Positions 37,870 through 46,327 of a stretch of DNA of 64,000 nt are shown in pieces. The first letter of the stretch is position 1. The number at the start of each line of letters is the position of its first letter. The notes beneath the pieces were generated by a model that had not been told where the DNA came from, did not search any database, and was given only the letters and a program-made list of their open reading frames with translations. A program made the position numbers and the translations under genes. Source of the DNA: Ensifer sp. LC163 (GTDB taxonomy: Bacteria > Pseudomonadota > Alphaproteobacteria > Rhizobiales > Rhizobiaceae); contig NZ_MBSS01000006.1 in assembly GCF_001695855.1 (NCBI RefSeq), positions 98,866 through 162,865 of the forward strand. The letters are read 5' to 3'.

Positions 37870-37905
37870 GTCAATAAATAAATCAAATTGAATTATTATT
37901 TCGAT
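37870..37905. promoter_or_regulatory. AT-rich imperfect inverted repeat between frcB and frcR
   Basis: Within the 283-base frcB/frcR divergent region the run AATAAATAAATC-AAATTG-AATTATTATT is strikingly AT-rich for this genome and partly self-complementary. ROK repressors often bind AT-rich inverted repeats, so this is a candidate FrcR operator. Apart from it and the ribosome sites, nothing else was recognised in the region. Confidence 0.45.
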
Positions 37906-38033
37906 GTGGCATTCTTGGGATAACGGCGATCCGGCGCCATCCGGGTCGGCGCGCAAATTGACAGCTCCGCCCAGAGCGGAAACAACAGACCCGCGCCAAG
38001 CGGGCACTTATGCCAACGGGAGGAGACGGTGGC

Positions 38034-39266
38034 ATGTCATTGACCGACGGCCCCGACAGGGGACCGATGCAACCTGACGTCATCGACCCGAGCGGCGGGG
38101 CGAACCAGACACGCGTGCGCGCCTATAACGAAAGGCTGGTGATGTCGCTGGTTCGTCGTCACGGCGGGCTCTCGAAGGCGGACATCGCCCGGCGCTCCGG
38201 GCTTTCGGCGCAGACCGTTTCCGTCATCATGCGGGCGCTTGAAAGCGATGGCCTGCTGGTGCGCGGCGCGCCGGTTCGCGGCCGCGTCGGCCAACCGTCG
38301 ACACCGATGCGGCTCAACCCGGATGCGGTGTTTTCCTTCGGGGTGAAGATCGGACGTCGAAGTGCAGACCTGGTTCTGATGGATTTCGTCGGCAATATCC
38401 GCCTGCAGCTGCACCAGATCCATGCCTATCCCCTGCCCGGCGAGCTCGTCGACTTCATCATCGGCGGCATCGAGAAACTCGAGAGGCAACTGAGCGCTGA
38501 GGAGCGCAAACGCATCGCCGGCATCGGCATCGCCACACCCTTCGAACTGTGGAACTGGGCGGAAGAAGTGGGCGCGCCGCGCGAAGAAATGAACCGGTGG
38601 CGCGATATCGATCTGCAGGCGATCGTCGCGCAACGCACCCGCCATCCGGTTTTTCTGCAGAACGACGGAACCAGCGCCTGCGGCGCCGAGCTCGCCTTCG
38701 GCGTCGGCGCCAGCTATCCCGACTTCGTCTATTTCTACATCGGCTCGTTCATCGGCGGCGGCATCGTCATCAATTCCGCGCTCTTTTCCGGCCGGACCGG
38801 CACCGCCGGCGCCGTCGGCCCGCTGCCGGTTTCCGGCAAGGACGGCAAGACAATCCAGCTCCTCAAGATCGCCTCGGTCTTCGTGCTCGAAAACCTGCTG
38901 CGCAGCCGCGGCATCGACCCGAAGCCGCTGTGGTATTCGGCCGACGACTGGATCGATTTCGGTGAGCCGCTGACCATCTGGATCGACGACAGTGCCGCGG
39001 CCCTTGCCCAGGCGGTCGTCTCCGCCGCCTCGATCATCGATTTCTCCGCCGTCGTCATCGACGGCGGTTTCCCGCCCTGGGTCCGCGCCCGGCTTCTGAC
39101 CGCAACGCGCAAGGCTCTCTACGACCTCGATCTCCAGGGCGTGACAATTCCGGAACTGGTGGAAGGCATGGTCGGGAGCCATGCGCGCGCCATCGGCGGC
39201 GCGAGCCTGCCGTTGTTCTCCCGCTACCTGCTCGACACCAACGTCCTCTTCAAGGAGCTCAGCTGA
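38034..39266 (+). CDS. frcR: ROK-family transcriptional regulator of the fructose operon
   Basis: A 410-residue ROK protein. The N-terminal winged helix (about 30-90) reads LSKADIARRSGLSAQTVSVI. The actin-like sugar-binding fold has IGIATPFELW, LQNDGTSACGAELAFG and FIGGGIVINSALFSG. The zinc motif CxCGxxGCxE of kinase-type ROK proteins is absent, and the usual GH after AGE/AGA is replaced by AGAVGPLPV. It is therefore a regulator, not a kinase. GGGAGGAG supports the start at 38034. It diverges from frcB and overlaps the next gene by one base. Confidence 0.88.
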   Translation: MSLTDGPDRGPMQPDVIDPSGGANQTRVRAYNERLVMSLVRRHGGLSKADIARRSGLSAQTVSVIMRALESDGLLVRGAPVRGRVGQPSTPMRLNPDAVFSFGVKIGRRSADLVLMDFVGNIRLQLHQIHAYPLPGELVDFIIGGIEKLERQLSAEERKRIAGIGIATPFELWNWAEEVGAPREEMNRWRDIDLQAIVAQRTRHPVFLQNDGTSACGAELAFGVGASYPDFVYFYIGSFIGGGIVINSALFSGRTGTAGAVGPLPVSGKDGKTIQLLKIASVFVLENLLRSRGIDPKPLWYSADDWIDFGEPLTIWIDDSAAALAQAVVSAASIIDFSAVVIDGGFPPWVRARLLTATRKALYDLDLQGVTIPELVEGMVGSHARAIGGASLPLFSRYLLDTNVLFKELS

Positions 39267-39682
39267 TGCTGAAAGGCATAAACCCGATCCTCAGTCCCGA
39301 GCTGCTCGCAACACTCAGGGCAATGGGCCATGGCGACGAGATCGCGCTGGTCGACGGCAACTATCCCGGCCAGGAACATGCCCGCCGACTGGTTCGGCTC
39401 GACGGCCACGGGCTGATCCCGGTGCTCGACGCCATTCTCAGCGTCTTGCCGATCGACGATTTCGTGCCTGCCGCGATCTTCCGCGCCACGGTCAAGCAGG
39501 ACCGGGATGCGCTCGATCCGGTTCATCGGGAGATCATCGATTGCTGCGGCAGGCATGAGCCGGCGCGAACGGTCGTTCCGCTGCTCGGCCCCGAATTCTA
39601 TCCGCGGGTGCAGGCGGCGCACACCAGCGAGCCGCGGCTTTACGGCAACGTCATCCTGCGCAAGGGCGTGATCTACCCCTGA
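39266..39682 (+). CDS. RbsD/FucU family sugar mutarotase-like protein
   Basis: A 138-residue protein of the RbsD/FucU family. The catalytic-type N-terminal histidine motif is visible in LATLRAMGHGDEIALVDGNY, followed by YPGQ and the C-terminal LYGNVILRKGVI. Family members interconvert sugar anomers (ribopyranose, fucose). The start ATG overlaps the frcR stop (TGATG), so the two are coupled. By context it may supply the anomer needed after Frc-mediated uptake; this is inference. Confidence 0.87.
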   Translation: MLKGINPILSPELLATLRAMGHGDEIALVDGNYPGQEHARRLVRLDGHGLIPVLDAILSVLPIDDFVPAAIFRATVKQDRDALDPVHREIIDCCGRHEPARTVVPLLGPEFYPRVQAAHTSEPRLYGNVILRKGVIYP

Positions 39683-39696
39683 CGGATTGGGGTCTA

Positions 39697-39739
39697 AAAC
39701 GAAGAAACCCGCCGGCGGAACCGGCGGGTTTCTTCGTTT
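39697..39739. terminator. Bidirectional terminator
   Basis: A perfect 19-bp stem (AAACGAAGAAACCCGCCGG and its complement) with a 5-base loop CGGAA. It lies between the RbsD/FucU gene and the converging doxX gene. Confidence 0.85.
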
Positions 39740-39753
39740 GAATCTAGAATGGC

Positions 39754-40176
39754 TTAGGCGCGGCGTGCGTCGATCGACAGCGCGCCCGGGCCGAAGGCCG
39801 CAAGCACCAGGAAGCCGCCGGCAACCGAGATGTTCTTCATCATCATCAGGCCGTTGAAGACGGTCAGCAGGCCGTTGGCTTCCGGCGGGAAGGTCGGGAT
39901 GTTGATCGCACCGCCGTGGAAGACGAAAGCGGTAACCAGGCAGAACAACGCAAGCAGATAGGCAGCAATCTTCGTCTGGAAGCCGACGAGAACGGCAAGA
40001 CCGCCGATCAGCTCGAAGGCGCCGGCGAGATAGGCAAGTGCGGTTGCTGCGGGCCAGCCGGCATTGGCGATCATTCCGGCGGTGCCGGCGGGATCTGTCA
40101 GTTTGCCGAACCCGGAGATGATGAACATGATCGAAAGGAGAATGCGCCCGATGAGGACGACGACATTCTGAGACAT
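39754..40176 (-). CDS. DoxX family membrane protein
   Basis: A 140-residue four-helix membrane protein of the DoxX/DoxD-like family. Features are IGRILLSIMFIISGFGKLTD at the N-terminus, ALAYLAGAFELIGGLAVLVG, KIAAYLLALFCLVTAFVFH and MMMKNISVAGGFLVLAAFG at the C-terminus. Members are linked to thiosulfate oxidation or redox stress, but most, including this one, have no assigned role. The start at 40176 follows AGGAG. It is divergent from clr across 265 bases in which nothing specific was seen. Confidence 0.87.
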   Translation of the reverse strand: MSQNVVVLIGRILLSIMFIISGFGKLTDPAGTAGMIANAGWPAATALAYLAGAFELIGGLAVLVGFQTKIAAYLLALFCLVTAFVFHGGAINIPTFPPEANGLLTVFNGLMMMKNISVAGGFLVLAAFGPGALSIDARRA

Positions 40177-40441
40177 GCGAGGCTCCTGTGAGAAACGAGT
40201 GTTGGCAGCAGAAGTATCAGCATTTTCAAATTCATCTAGCCGCACGCCCGGCGACAGATCGTTCACAGCCTAGAGACAACCGGGATTTATCGTCAACCGA
40301 CATTTGGGTCTGAGCACTGTCTGCGCAGTCCTTTTCTTCGTCGGGAGCGCGGGTTCGGCCTCAAGTGTTCTTTTCTGTTGCAACGAAGGGGCCGCTGCGC
40401 GAAATTCAGGCGCGGCAGGGGACGCCGCGCGGGGGCATCTC

Positions 40442-41146
40442 ATGAACGAAATCAACAGGAGCCCGGCCTTCTGGCGCTCATTCGCGATCTTCGAAGGGTT
40501 CGACAAGACGACGATCGAGGAACTTGCCGAGATTGCCACCTATCGCAAGTGGCCGGCGGGCACGGTGATCTTCCAGCGCGGCGACGAAGGCAACTACATG
40601 ATCGTCGTCATATCGGGCCGCATAAAACTGTCGCTAATCACGCCGCAGGGCCGCGAACTGATGCTGCGCCAGCATGAAGCCGGTGCGATTTTCGGCGAGA
40701 TGGCGGTGCTCGACGGCCAGGCACGATCGGCAGATGCAACAGCGCAGACCGCGGCCGAAGGCTATGTGATCGGCAAGAAGGCCTTTCTCGACATGGTCAC
40801 GACCCGGCCTGCGGCAGCCGAGTCCGTCATCCGCTTTCTCTGCGCGCAGCTGCGCGACACCACCGAGCGGCTGGAAACCATCGCGCTCTACGACCTCAAT
40901 GCCCGCGTCGCCCGGTTCTTCCTGGCCACGCTCCGGCAGATCCACGGCAACGAGCTTCCCGAAAGCGCCAATCTGCGCCTGACGATGAGCCAGACGGATA
41001 TCGCCGGCGTGCTCGGCGCCAGCCGCCCCAAGGTCAACCGGGCCATCCTGTGGCTTGAAGAGAGCGGTGCGATCAAGCGGGGAGACGGCATCATCGCCTG
41101 CAAGGTCGGCCGGCTGCTCAGCATCGCCGATCCAGAAGAGGATTAG
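40442..41146 (+). CDS. clr: Crp/Fnr-family cAMP-responsive regulator Clr
   Basis: A 234-residue Crp/Fnr-type regulator. The cyclic-nucleotide-binding beta-roll (about 15-130) contains VIFQRGDEGNYMIVVISGRI and the phosphate-binding cassette GAIFGEMAVLDGQARSADAT, with FGEMA and the R-S pair typical of cAMP binding. The C-terminal HTH reads MSQTDIAGVLGASRPKVNRA. No Fnr-type cysteine cluster is seen. The gene is five bases upstream of a receptor adenylate cyclase. Context (clr-cyaD1-…-spdA-putA) matches S. meliloti, where Clr mediates plant-triggered cAMP signalling. The symbol rests on this synteny. Confidence 0.85.
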   Translation: MNEINRSPAFWRSFAIFEGFDKTTIEELAEIATYRKWPAGTVIFQRGDEGNYMIVVISGRIKLSLITPQGRELMLRQHEAGAIFGEMAVLDGQARSADATAQTAAEGYVIGKKAFLDMVTTRPAAAESVIRFLCAQLRDTTERLETIALYDLNARVARFFLATLRQIHGNELPESANLRLTMSQTDIAGVLGASRPKVNRAILWLEESGAIKRGDGIIACKVGRLLSIADPEED

Positions 41147-41151
41147 GCGGC

Positions 41152-43026
41152 ATGACCGTGCAACCTCGCCGGCACTTTCGCTTCACACCGCTGGCCGGCG
41201 GGATCCTGACGAGCCTGATCGTCGCACTGGCACTCTATTTCTATGCGCAACCGGTGTTCGAAACGCAGCGGGAACTGTTCTTCGACAGCCTGACGCAATG
41301 GATGCCGTCACCGCAGTCGCCCGACATCGTCGTCGTCGACATCGACCGGGCAGCCTATCAATCCCGGCCGAACGGTGATTGGGACAGGGCGGCAACCGCC
41401 GAACTTCTGTCCGGACTGAGCGAGGCAGGCGCCAAGGTCGTTGCCGTCGACTTCGTCTTCAGTTCCGATTGTGCCGTAGAGCTGCCGGGCAATGCAGCGC
41501 TTTCGGAGGCAGTCTCGAAACTGCCCGTCGTCCTCGGCTTTCTCATTGCCGATACGCTGCAGGAGCGCCCCCGCCTGGTGCCGCAATTGGCGCTGAGCCG
41601 GCCTTTCGCAGCGCCGGAACTCTGGTTCCTCGACGGCGCCGAAACCTCCTGCCCCGCTTTCATGGACCACGCCAAGGCGGCGGCCGCATCGTTTCTCGTT
41701 GGCGACGAGGATGCCCGCATCCGCCGGGTGCAGGCATTCGCTATCCTCGGCGAGGAGGCCTATCCGACGCTTGCGATCGAAGCGACGCGGCTGATGATCG
41801 GTGCGGGAACGCCGATCCTCGGCGGCGATCCGGCCTGGCTGCGTGTCGACCGGCAAGTCATCACGCTCGACGATACCGGCAGCCTGCGCTTCGTCGCGAG
41901 CGACCCTGACGAGATCGCAGCCCGGACGATTTCGGCGGCCGACATTCTCTCAGGGAAAGCAGGCAAAGCCAGGCTCTCGGGCAAACTCGTCTTCATCGGC
42001 AGCAGCCTGCCCAACCTCGGCGGCCTCAGGCCAAGCGCCTCGATGCCGCTCGAGCCCTCGGTGCAGATCCACGCCGATATCGCCAATGCAATCGCCACCG
42101 GCTTCATTCCGCGGCGTGACGCGCGGCTTCCCGTGATCGAAGCCTTGTTTTCGCTCGCGGCAGGCATCGCCGCCGCCTACGGCGCGGCAAGGCTGCGGCC
42201 GATGACATCTGCAGCACTCGGCATCGTCGCGGTTGCCGTCGTCGTCGCAGCGGCTGCCGCCATCTACCGCAGCAGCGGCTGGCTCGTGGATGCGATCAGC
42301 ATCTCGGTCGCGCTCGCCGCCGTTCTGGCGGTAACGAGCACGCTGCAGTTCGGCCATATCCGGCGGGCGGAGGCGACGGCGCGGGAAAAATTCTCGCAAT
42401 ATCTGCCGCAATCCGTCGTGGCGCGCTACATCGACAATCCAGGTGCTGCCCGGGTTGCGGGCGAGGAACGGGCGGTGACGGCGCTGTTCACCGACATCGA
42501 GAGCTTTTCGAGACTTTCGCAAAAACTCGGGCCGCGCGACCTCATCGCCCTGCTCGACATCTATTTCACCGAAGTCAACGGGCTGGTGGCGCAATATGGC
42601 GGCATGGTCGACAAGGTGGTCGGCGATGCCGTGCATGCCTTCTTCAACGCGCCGGAGGATCTTACCGATCATGTCGACAAGGCGATCGAATGCGCCAAGG
42701 CAATCCATGCGTTGACGGAGGAGATGCGCAGGCGGCCGCAGTTCGCAGCACGGAATTTCGGGCGCACGCGCATCGGCATCGAGACTGGCCAGGCGGTGCT
42801 TGGCGAGGTCGGCGCCGGCGGCAAGCTCGACTACACCGCTCATGGCGACGCCATCAACCTTGCAGCGCGACTGCAGGAGGCAAACAAATTTCTCGGCACG
42901 GCCATCTGCGTCGGCCCGGCGGCGGCGGCGGAAAGTAGGCAGCCGCTCCGCTCGCTCGGCGAACATGAAATCCGCGGCTTTGGTACGATGGAGCTCTTCA
43001 CGATCGCCGACCCTGAACAGGTGTAG
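41152..43026 (+). CDS. cyaD1: CHASE2-domain receptor adenylate cyclase (CyaD1-like)
   Basis: A 624-residue class III cyclase. A membrane helix near 15-32 leads into a periplasmic CHASE2 sensor (about 35-325, PDIVVVDIDRAAYQ, GKLVFIGSSLP). Three close helices (about 328-400) precede the catalytic domain (about 440-610). Metal-binding aspartates are D448 (FTDIESF) and D492 (KVVGDAV), the purine-contact lysine is K488, and transition-state residues are N569 and R573 in INLAARL. All are intact, so it should make cAMP. It is five bases after clr. In S. meliloti CyaD1 acts as a receptor cyclase for host signals. Confidence 0.87.
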   Translation: MTVQPRRHFRFTPLAGGILTSLIVALALYFYAQPVFETQRELFFDSLTQWMPSPQSPDIVVVDIDRAAYQSRPNGDWDRAATAELLSGLSEAGAKVVAVDFVFSSDCAVELPGNAALSEAVSKLPVVLGFLIADTLQERPRLVPQLALSRPFAAPELWFLDGAETSCPAFMDHAKAAAASFLVGDEDARIRRVQAFAILGEEAYPTLAIEATRLMIGAGTPILGGDPAWLRVDRQVITLDDTGSLRFVASDPDEIAARTISAADILSGKAGKARLSGKLVFIGSSLPNLGGLRPSASMPLEPSVQIHADIANAIATGFIPRRDARLPVIEALFSLAAGIAAAYGAARLRPMTSAALGIVAVAVVVAAAAAIYRSSGWLVDAISISVALAAVLAVTSTLQFGHIRRAEATAREKFSQYLPQSVVARYIDNPGAARVAGEERAVTALFTDIESFSRLSQKLGPRDLIALLDIYFTEVNGLVAQYGGMVDKVVGDAVHAFFNAPEDLTDHVDKAIECAKAIHALTEEMRRRPQFAARNFGRTRIGIETGQAVLGEVGAGGKLDYTAHGDAINLAARLQEANKFLGTAICVGPAAAAESRQPLRSLGEHEIRGFGTMELFTIADPEQV

Positions 43027-43062
43027 CGTTCCCTGTATATTTCATACTTGGCGCTGTCGGCG

Positions 43063-43701
43063 CTATTGCACGCCAACGCTGGCATAGGCTTCGCGGATCC
43101 GCGCCTGCCCCCAGTTGACCGGTTCGCTCGGCGCATCGCCCGCCTGCCGGAGCTCGACGCCTTGGCCCGCGCCGACGACGCGCGTTACGCCGGCCCCCTC
43201 GACCGAGACGCTGCCATGCTCGACGAAGACGGCGAAGGCGACCCGGCTCGGGCCGCAAAAGAACTTGGTGCCGCGCACACCGATCATGCCGAAGGCGGTC
43301 CTGACGGCAACGTCGACCTTGGGCACCCCCTCGGGACGGTCGAACACCATCCGGCCGACGCCGAGCTCCAGCGTACCGCCCTGGCCGGCAATGAAACTAT
43401 CGACCAGGAGGTCCGTCTCCGCGCCCAGCAGGACGCGGGTGTCGGTACCGAGGGCCAGCGTTGCGAAACTTTCGGCCTCAGTGCGCACATGGTCGTTGTC
43501 GAAGATCTGCGCGCCGACAGCGAGCGCCTCTTCCTGCTCGGTCTGCCGACGGCGAACATCGCCGCGGATTTCCGTCGCCTTGCCGATCACCGGGCTCGCC
43601 ATGGTGGTTGCAACGCCGCCGCCCATGGCCGCCAACAACAGGCCGCCAACGACGACGCGCCTGCTCACCAGCATCTGCCGCATCGGCTTCCGGTCCATCA
43701 T
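43063..43701 (-). CDS. FecR-domain protein, probably exported
   Basis: A 212-residue protein. The N-terminus has SRRVVVGGLLLAAMGGGV, a signal sequence with twin arginines that could use Tat. Residues 45-150 form a FecR-like beta domain (ASFATLALGTDTRVLLGAE type repeats, GGTLELGVGRMVFD, VRTAFGMIGVRGTKFFCG). Such proteins often neighbour CHASE2 cyclases. It is encoded opposite to the cyclase and the Sel1 gene, with its 3' end 36 bases from the cyclase stop. Role as an envelope ligand or partner of the cyclase sensor is inference. Confidence 0.8.
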   Translation of the reverse strand: MMDRKPMRQMLVSRRVVVGGLLLAAMGGGVATTMASPVIGKATEIRGDVRRRQTEQEEALAVGAQIFDNDHVRTEAESFATLALGTDTRVLLGAETDLLVDSFIAGQGGTLELGVGRMVFDRPEGVPKVDVAVRTAFGMIGVRGTKFFCGPSRVAFAVFVEHGSVSVEGAGVTRVVGAGQGVELRQAGDAPSEPVNWGQARIREAYASVGVQ

Positions 43702-43839
43702 GGTCCTTCTCCCTGTTAGAGCCTTCGAGCGGCCGACCTTCCCAGAGAATATTCCCGATACCGGGGGAAACAAGCCGAATGCGCGTTGATAGGCTGCTTG
43801 CCACACTTTCCCACTTCGCCAGACCCCCGGCAATCCGGC

Positions 43840-43855
43840 TGTTACCGCCGGAACA
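43840..43855. promoter_or_regulatory. Candidate Clr (Crp-like) binding site
   Basis: TGTTACCGCCGGAACA is a symmetrical TGTT-N8-AACA sequence of the kind bound by Crp-family dimers. It is flanked by C and G, extending symmetry to CTGTT/AACAG. It lies 51 bases before the Sel1-repeat gene start and in the 205-base divergent region with the FecR gene. The S. meliloti homologue of the Sel1 gene is, as I recall, a known Clr target. Confidence 0.65.
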
Positions 43856-43906
43856 GGCGGTGCGGAACCGTCAGGCTAACTTGGCCTCAGGAGACGGGAG
43901 AGCACC

Positions 43907-44767
43907 ATGGAAAATCAGCGCAAAACAGGCATTCGTATCTTCAACGGCTTGCTTCTCGCCATCGTCAGCTTCCTGGCGCTTGCGGCGATCGCGCTGCCTC
44001 CCGCCCGCGCAGCCGACCTTTCGGCCGCCGACATCTGCGACCGCGAGGCGGGCAGCATCTTCGACCTGCAGCGCAACCACGCCTACCCGGCTGTTGCGAC
44101 CGAAGACATGAAGATCGGCATTGCGCTTTCGGCCTGCCGCGAGGCCTATAACCAGCATGCCGGCGCGCGCATAGAGTTTCAGCTGGCGCGCGTGCTCGAC
44201 AAGGCCGGCCAGAAGATCCAGTCGCAGCGCATCCTTGGCGAAGCAGCGGAACATGGCCATGCGCTGGCGATGACCAACCATGCGGTGCTTGTCGGCGAAC
44301 AGGGCGACATCAAAACCGAATTCGCGCTCAACCAGAAAGCCGCAGCAGCCGGCAACGTCCTTGCCGCCTACAATCTTGGCGTCGCCTACCGCGACGGCAT
44401 GGGCACCGCCGCCAACGGCAAGCTGGCAATCGAATGGTTCGAGCGGGCTTCGCTCGCCGGCGACGATGTCGCCGCCTTCAACCTTGCGGTCATCCTGGAT
44501 GAAGGCAAGCTGGTGCCGGAAGACAACGCCAGGGCCGCCACGTTCTATCGGCTCGCCGTCGAGCGCGGCAACGTCGACGCCATGGTCAATCTCGGCCTGA
44601 TGCTGGAAACCGGCGAAGGCATGACCAAGGACCTACCCGCCGCACGCGCCGTCTTCCACAAGGCTGCGGCCGAGGGCGACGCCTATGCGGGGCGCAAGTT
44701 CGCCGAACTCAGCGGAGCCAACAATTTCGAGACGGCCATGCTCGATAAGACGAGCCGCATCAAGTGA
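43907..44767 (+). CDS. Exported Sel1-repeat (TPR-like) protein
   Basis: A 286-residue protein. The signal peptide (about 1-36) ends in ALPPARA-AD. The mature protein has cysteines at DICDREAG and ALSACREAY near its start. At least four Sel1-like helical repeats follow (AAAAGNVLAAYNLGVAYRDG, ASLAGDDVAAFNLAVILDEG, AVERGNVDAMVNLGLMLETG and AAAEGDAYAGRKFAEL). It would act in the periplasm as a protein-interaction scaffold. By order it equals SMc02178 of S. meliloti, a Clr-dependent gene active during infection. Confidence 0.83.
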   Translation: MENQRKTGIRIFNGLLLAIVSFLALAAIALPPARAADLSAADICDREAGSIFDLQRNHAYPAVATEDMKIGIALSACREAYNQHAGARIEFQLARVLDKAGQKIQSQRILGEAAEHGHALAMTNHAVLVGEQGDIKTEFALNQKAAAAGNVLAAYNLGVAYRDGMGTAANGKLAIEWFERASLAGDDVAAFNLAVILDEGKLVPEDNARAATFYRLAVERGNVDAMVNLGLMLETGEGMTKDLPAARAVFHKAAAEGDAYAGRKFAELSGANNFETAMLDKTSRIK

Positions 44768-44975
44768 GCATTGCGGGCCCGCCCCCAGGGGTCGGCCCGC
44801 CTGACGTATCGCCGATGCTCCTCTTGGCTGCGCTCCCCAGGCAATCCCGCCGTATCCTCCAAAACGTGCAAGCAACGCGATCCGCGACCGGCAAATCCCG
44901 CCCAAAGATGCAGCTTGACGTGCGGCCGGTCCCGCTACAGCTTGGGCGGGAAAACATCCATCTTCCGGAAATTCC

Positions 44976-45782
44976 ATGACGAAGCTGATCATCTTTACCG
45001 ACCTGCACATGGTGCCCGAAGGCACGACCATCATCGGCCTCGACCCCTATCAGCGCCTTGCCAACGGCATTGCGCATGTGAACCGCTACCACGCGGATGC
45101 CGACCGGGTGATCTTCACCGGCGATCTTGCCCACAATGCCGATCGCGTCTCCTATGAGCGGCTGAAAGGTCTTATCGACCAGCTGATCCCGCCGGCCGCG
45201 ATCATGGTCGGCAATCACGATCGGCGCGACGTGTTTCTCGACGTCTTTGCCGAAGCGGTGACGGACGACGATGGCTTCGTGCAGCAGGTGATCGACTTTG
45301 ACGATTGCCGGGCGATCCTGCTCGACACGCTGTTTGCGCCGCCCTACGACTACCCCAACAGCCATGCCGGCCTTCTGTGCCAGAAACGCCTCGCCTGGCT
45401 CGATCGTCAGTTGGCCGACGCCGGCGACAAGCCAGTGCTCATCTTCATGCATCATCCGCCGCACGCGACCGGCTTCACCGGCATGGACATGATCCGCCTG
45501 GTCAACGAAGTCGAGTTCTATGCGCTGGTGAAGAAACACGGCAATGTGCGCCATATCTTCGCCGGCCACGTCCACAGAACGATCAGTGGCTCGAGCCGCG
45601 GCATACCCTTCTCCGTCTTCAAGAGCCCGGTGCACCAGCAGCCGATGCCGTTCGATGCGCCGGATGCCTCGCTTTCGGTCGACGAACCCGCCGCCTACGG
45701 CATTGCCGTGGTGACGATGGATGGCGTCCTCGTTCATACCGAGGACTACGAAATCGCCCGCAGAGATGCCGCCGTGGCATGA
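44976..45782 (+). CDS. spdA: SpdA-type class III cyclic nucleotide phosphodiesterase
   Basis: A 268-residue calcineurin-like metallophosphoesterase. The five metal motifs are present in order: FTDLHM (D-x-H near residue 8), FTGDLAHN, VGNHDRRD, FMHHPPH and FAGHVHRT. The family includes CpdA/GpdQ-type enzymes that hydrolyse cyclic nucleotides. Its place after the cAMP genes supports SpdA, which I recall acting on 2',3'-cyclic nucleotides. No signal peptide is seen, so it is cytoplasmic. The 208 bases upstream hold nothing recognisable beyond a promoter-length gap. Confidence 0.83.
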   Translation: MTKLIIFTDLHMVPEGTTIIGLDPYQRLANGIAHVNRYHADADRVIFTGDLAHNADRVSYERLKGLIDQLIPPAAIMVGNHDRRDVFLDVFAEAVTDDDGFVQQVIDFDDCRAILLDTLFAPPYDYPNSHAGLLCQKRLAWLDRQLADAGDKPVLIFMHHPPHATGFTGMDMIRLVNEVEFYALVKKHGNVRHIFAGHVHRTISGSSRGIPFSVFKSPVHQQPMPFDAPDASLSVDEPAAYGIAVVTMDGVLVHTEDYEIARRDAAVA

Positions 45783-45823
45783 CAGGGCATTTCGGCCGGC
45801 TGCCCTTCATGCTAAGTTGGCCC

Positions 45824-46138
45824 ATGACCCAAGCCACCGCCACCGATGAAATCCTCGACTGTCAGAGCTGCGGCGCCTGCTGCGCCTACTCCTCCGACTG
45901 GCCGCGATTCTCGATGGAGACGGACGAGGAGCTCGATCTGATACCGGCGGAGTATGTCGCCGCGGATCTCGGCGGCATGCGCTGCGAGGAGAACCGTTGC
46001 ACGGCCCTTGGCGGCAAGCTCGGCGTGCATGTCTCGTGCAAGATCTACGCGGTCAGGCCGATCGTCTGTCGCACCTGCATGCCCGGTGACGACGAGTGTC
46101 TGATGGCGCGCGAACGGCACTTCGGGCAGGCCGCGTAG
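45824..46138 (+). CDS. YkgJ-family cysteine cluster protein
   Basis: A 104-residue protein with the CxxCGxCC-type cluster at its start (DCQSCGACCAYSSDWPRF), then RCEENRCTAL and SCKIYAVRPIVCRTCMPGDD. These cysteines probably bind zinc or an iron-sulfur cluster. The function is unknown. The ATG at 45824 starts just before the cluster as in related proteins; an in-frame ATG at 45779 overlapping the spdA stop is an alternative that adds 15 residues. Confidence 0.8.
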   Translation: MTQATATDEILDCQSCGACCAYSSDWPRFSMETDEELDLIPAEYVAADLGGMRCEENRCTALGGKLGVHVSCKIYAVRPIVCRTCMPGDDECLMARERHFGQAA

Positions 46139-46327
46139 AACTTAGGATCATCCGGCACTCAAGCTCACCTTCCGCATCCCCATCGGTCTGGCGGCGCTGC
46201 GGTAGTGAAACATTCCGAGAATGACGGAATTTGCCGGATGGATGTTCGGCGGCACGACACGTATTTTCTGCCCATGAAATCAGAGGCGCATTGCGCCTTG
46301 TCACCGCCTTCCGGAGGACCGCGTTCG

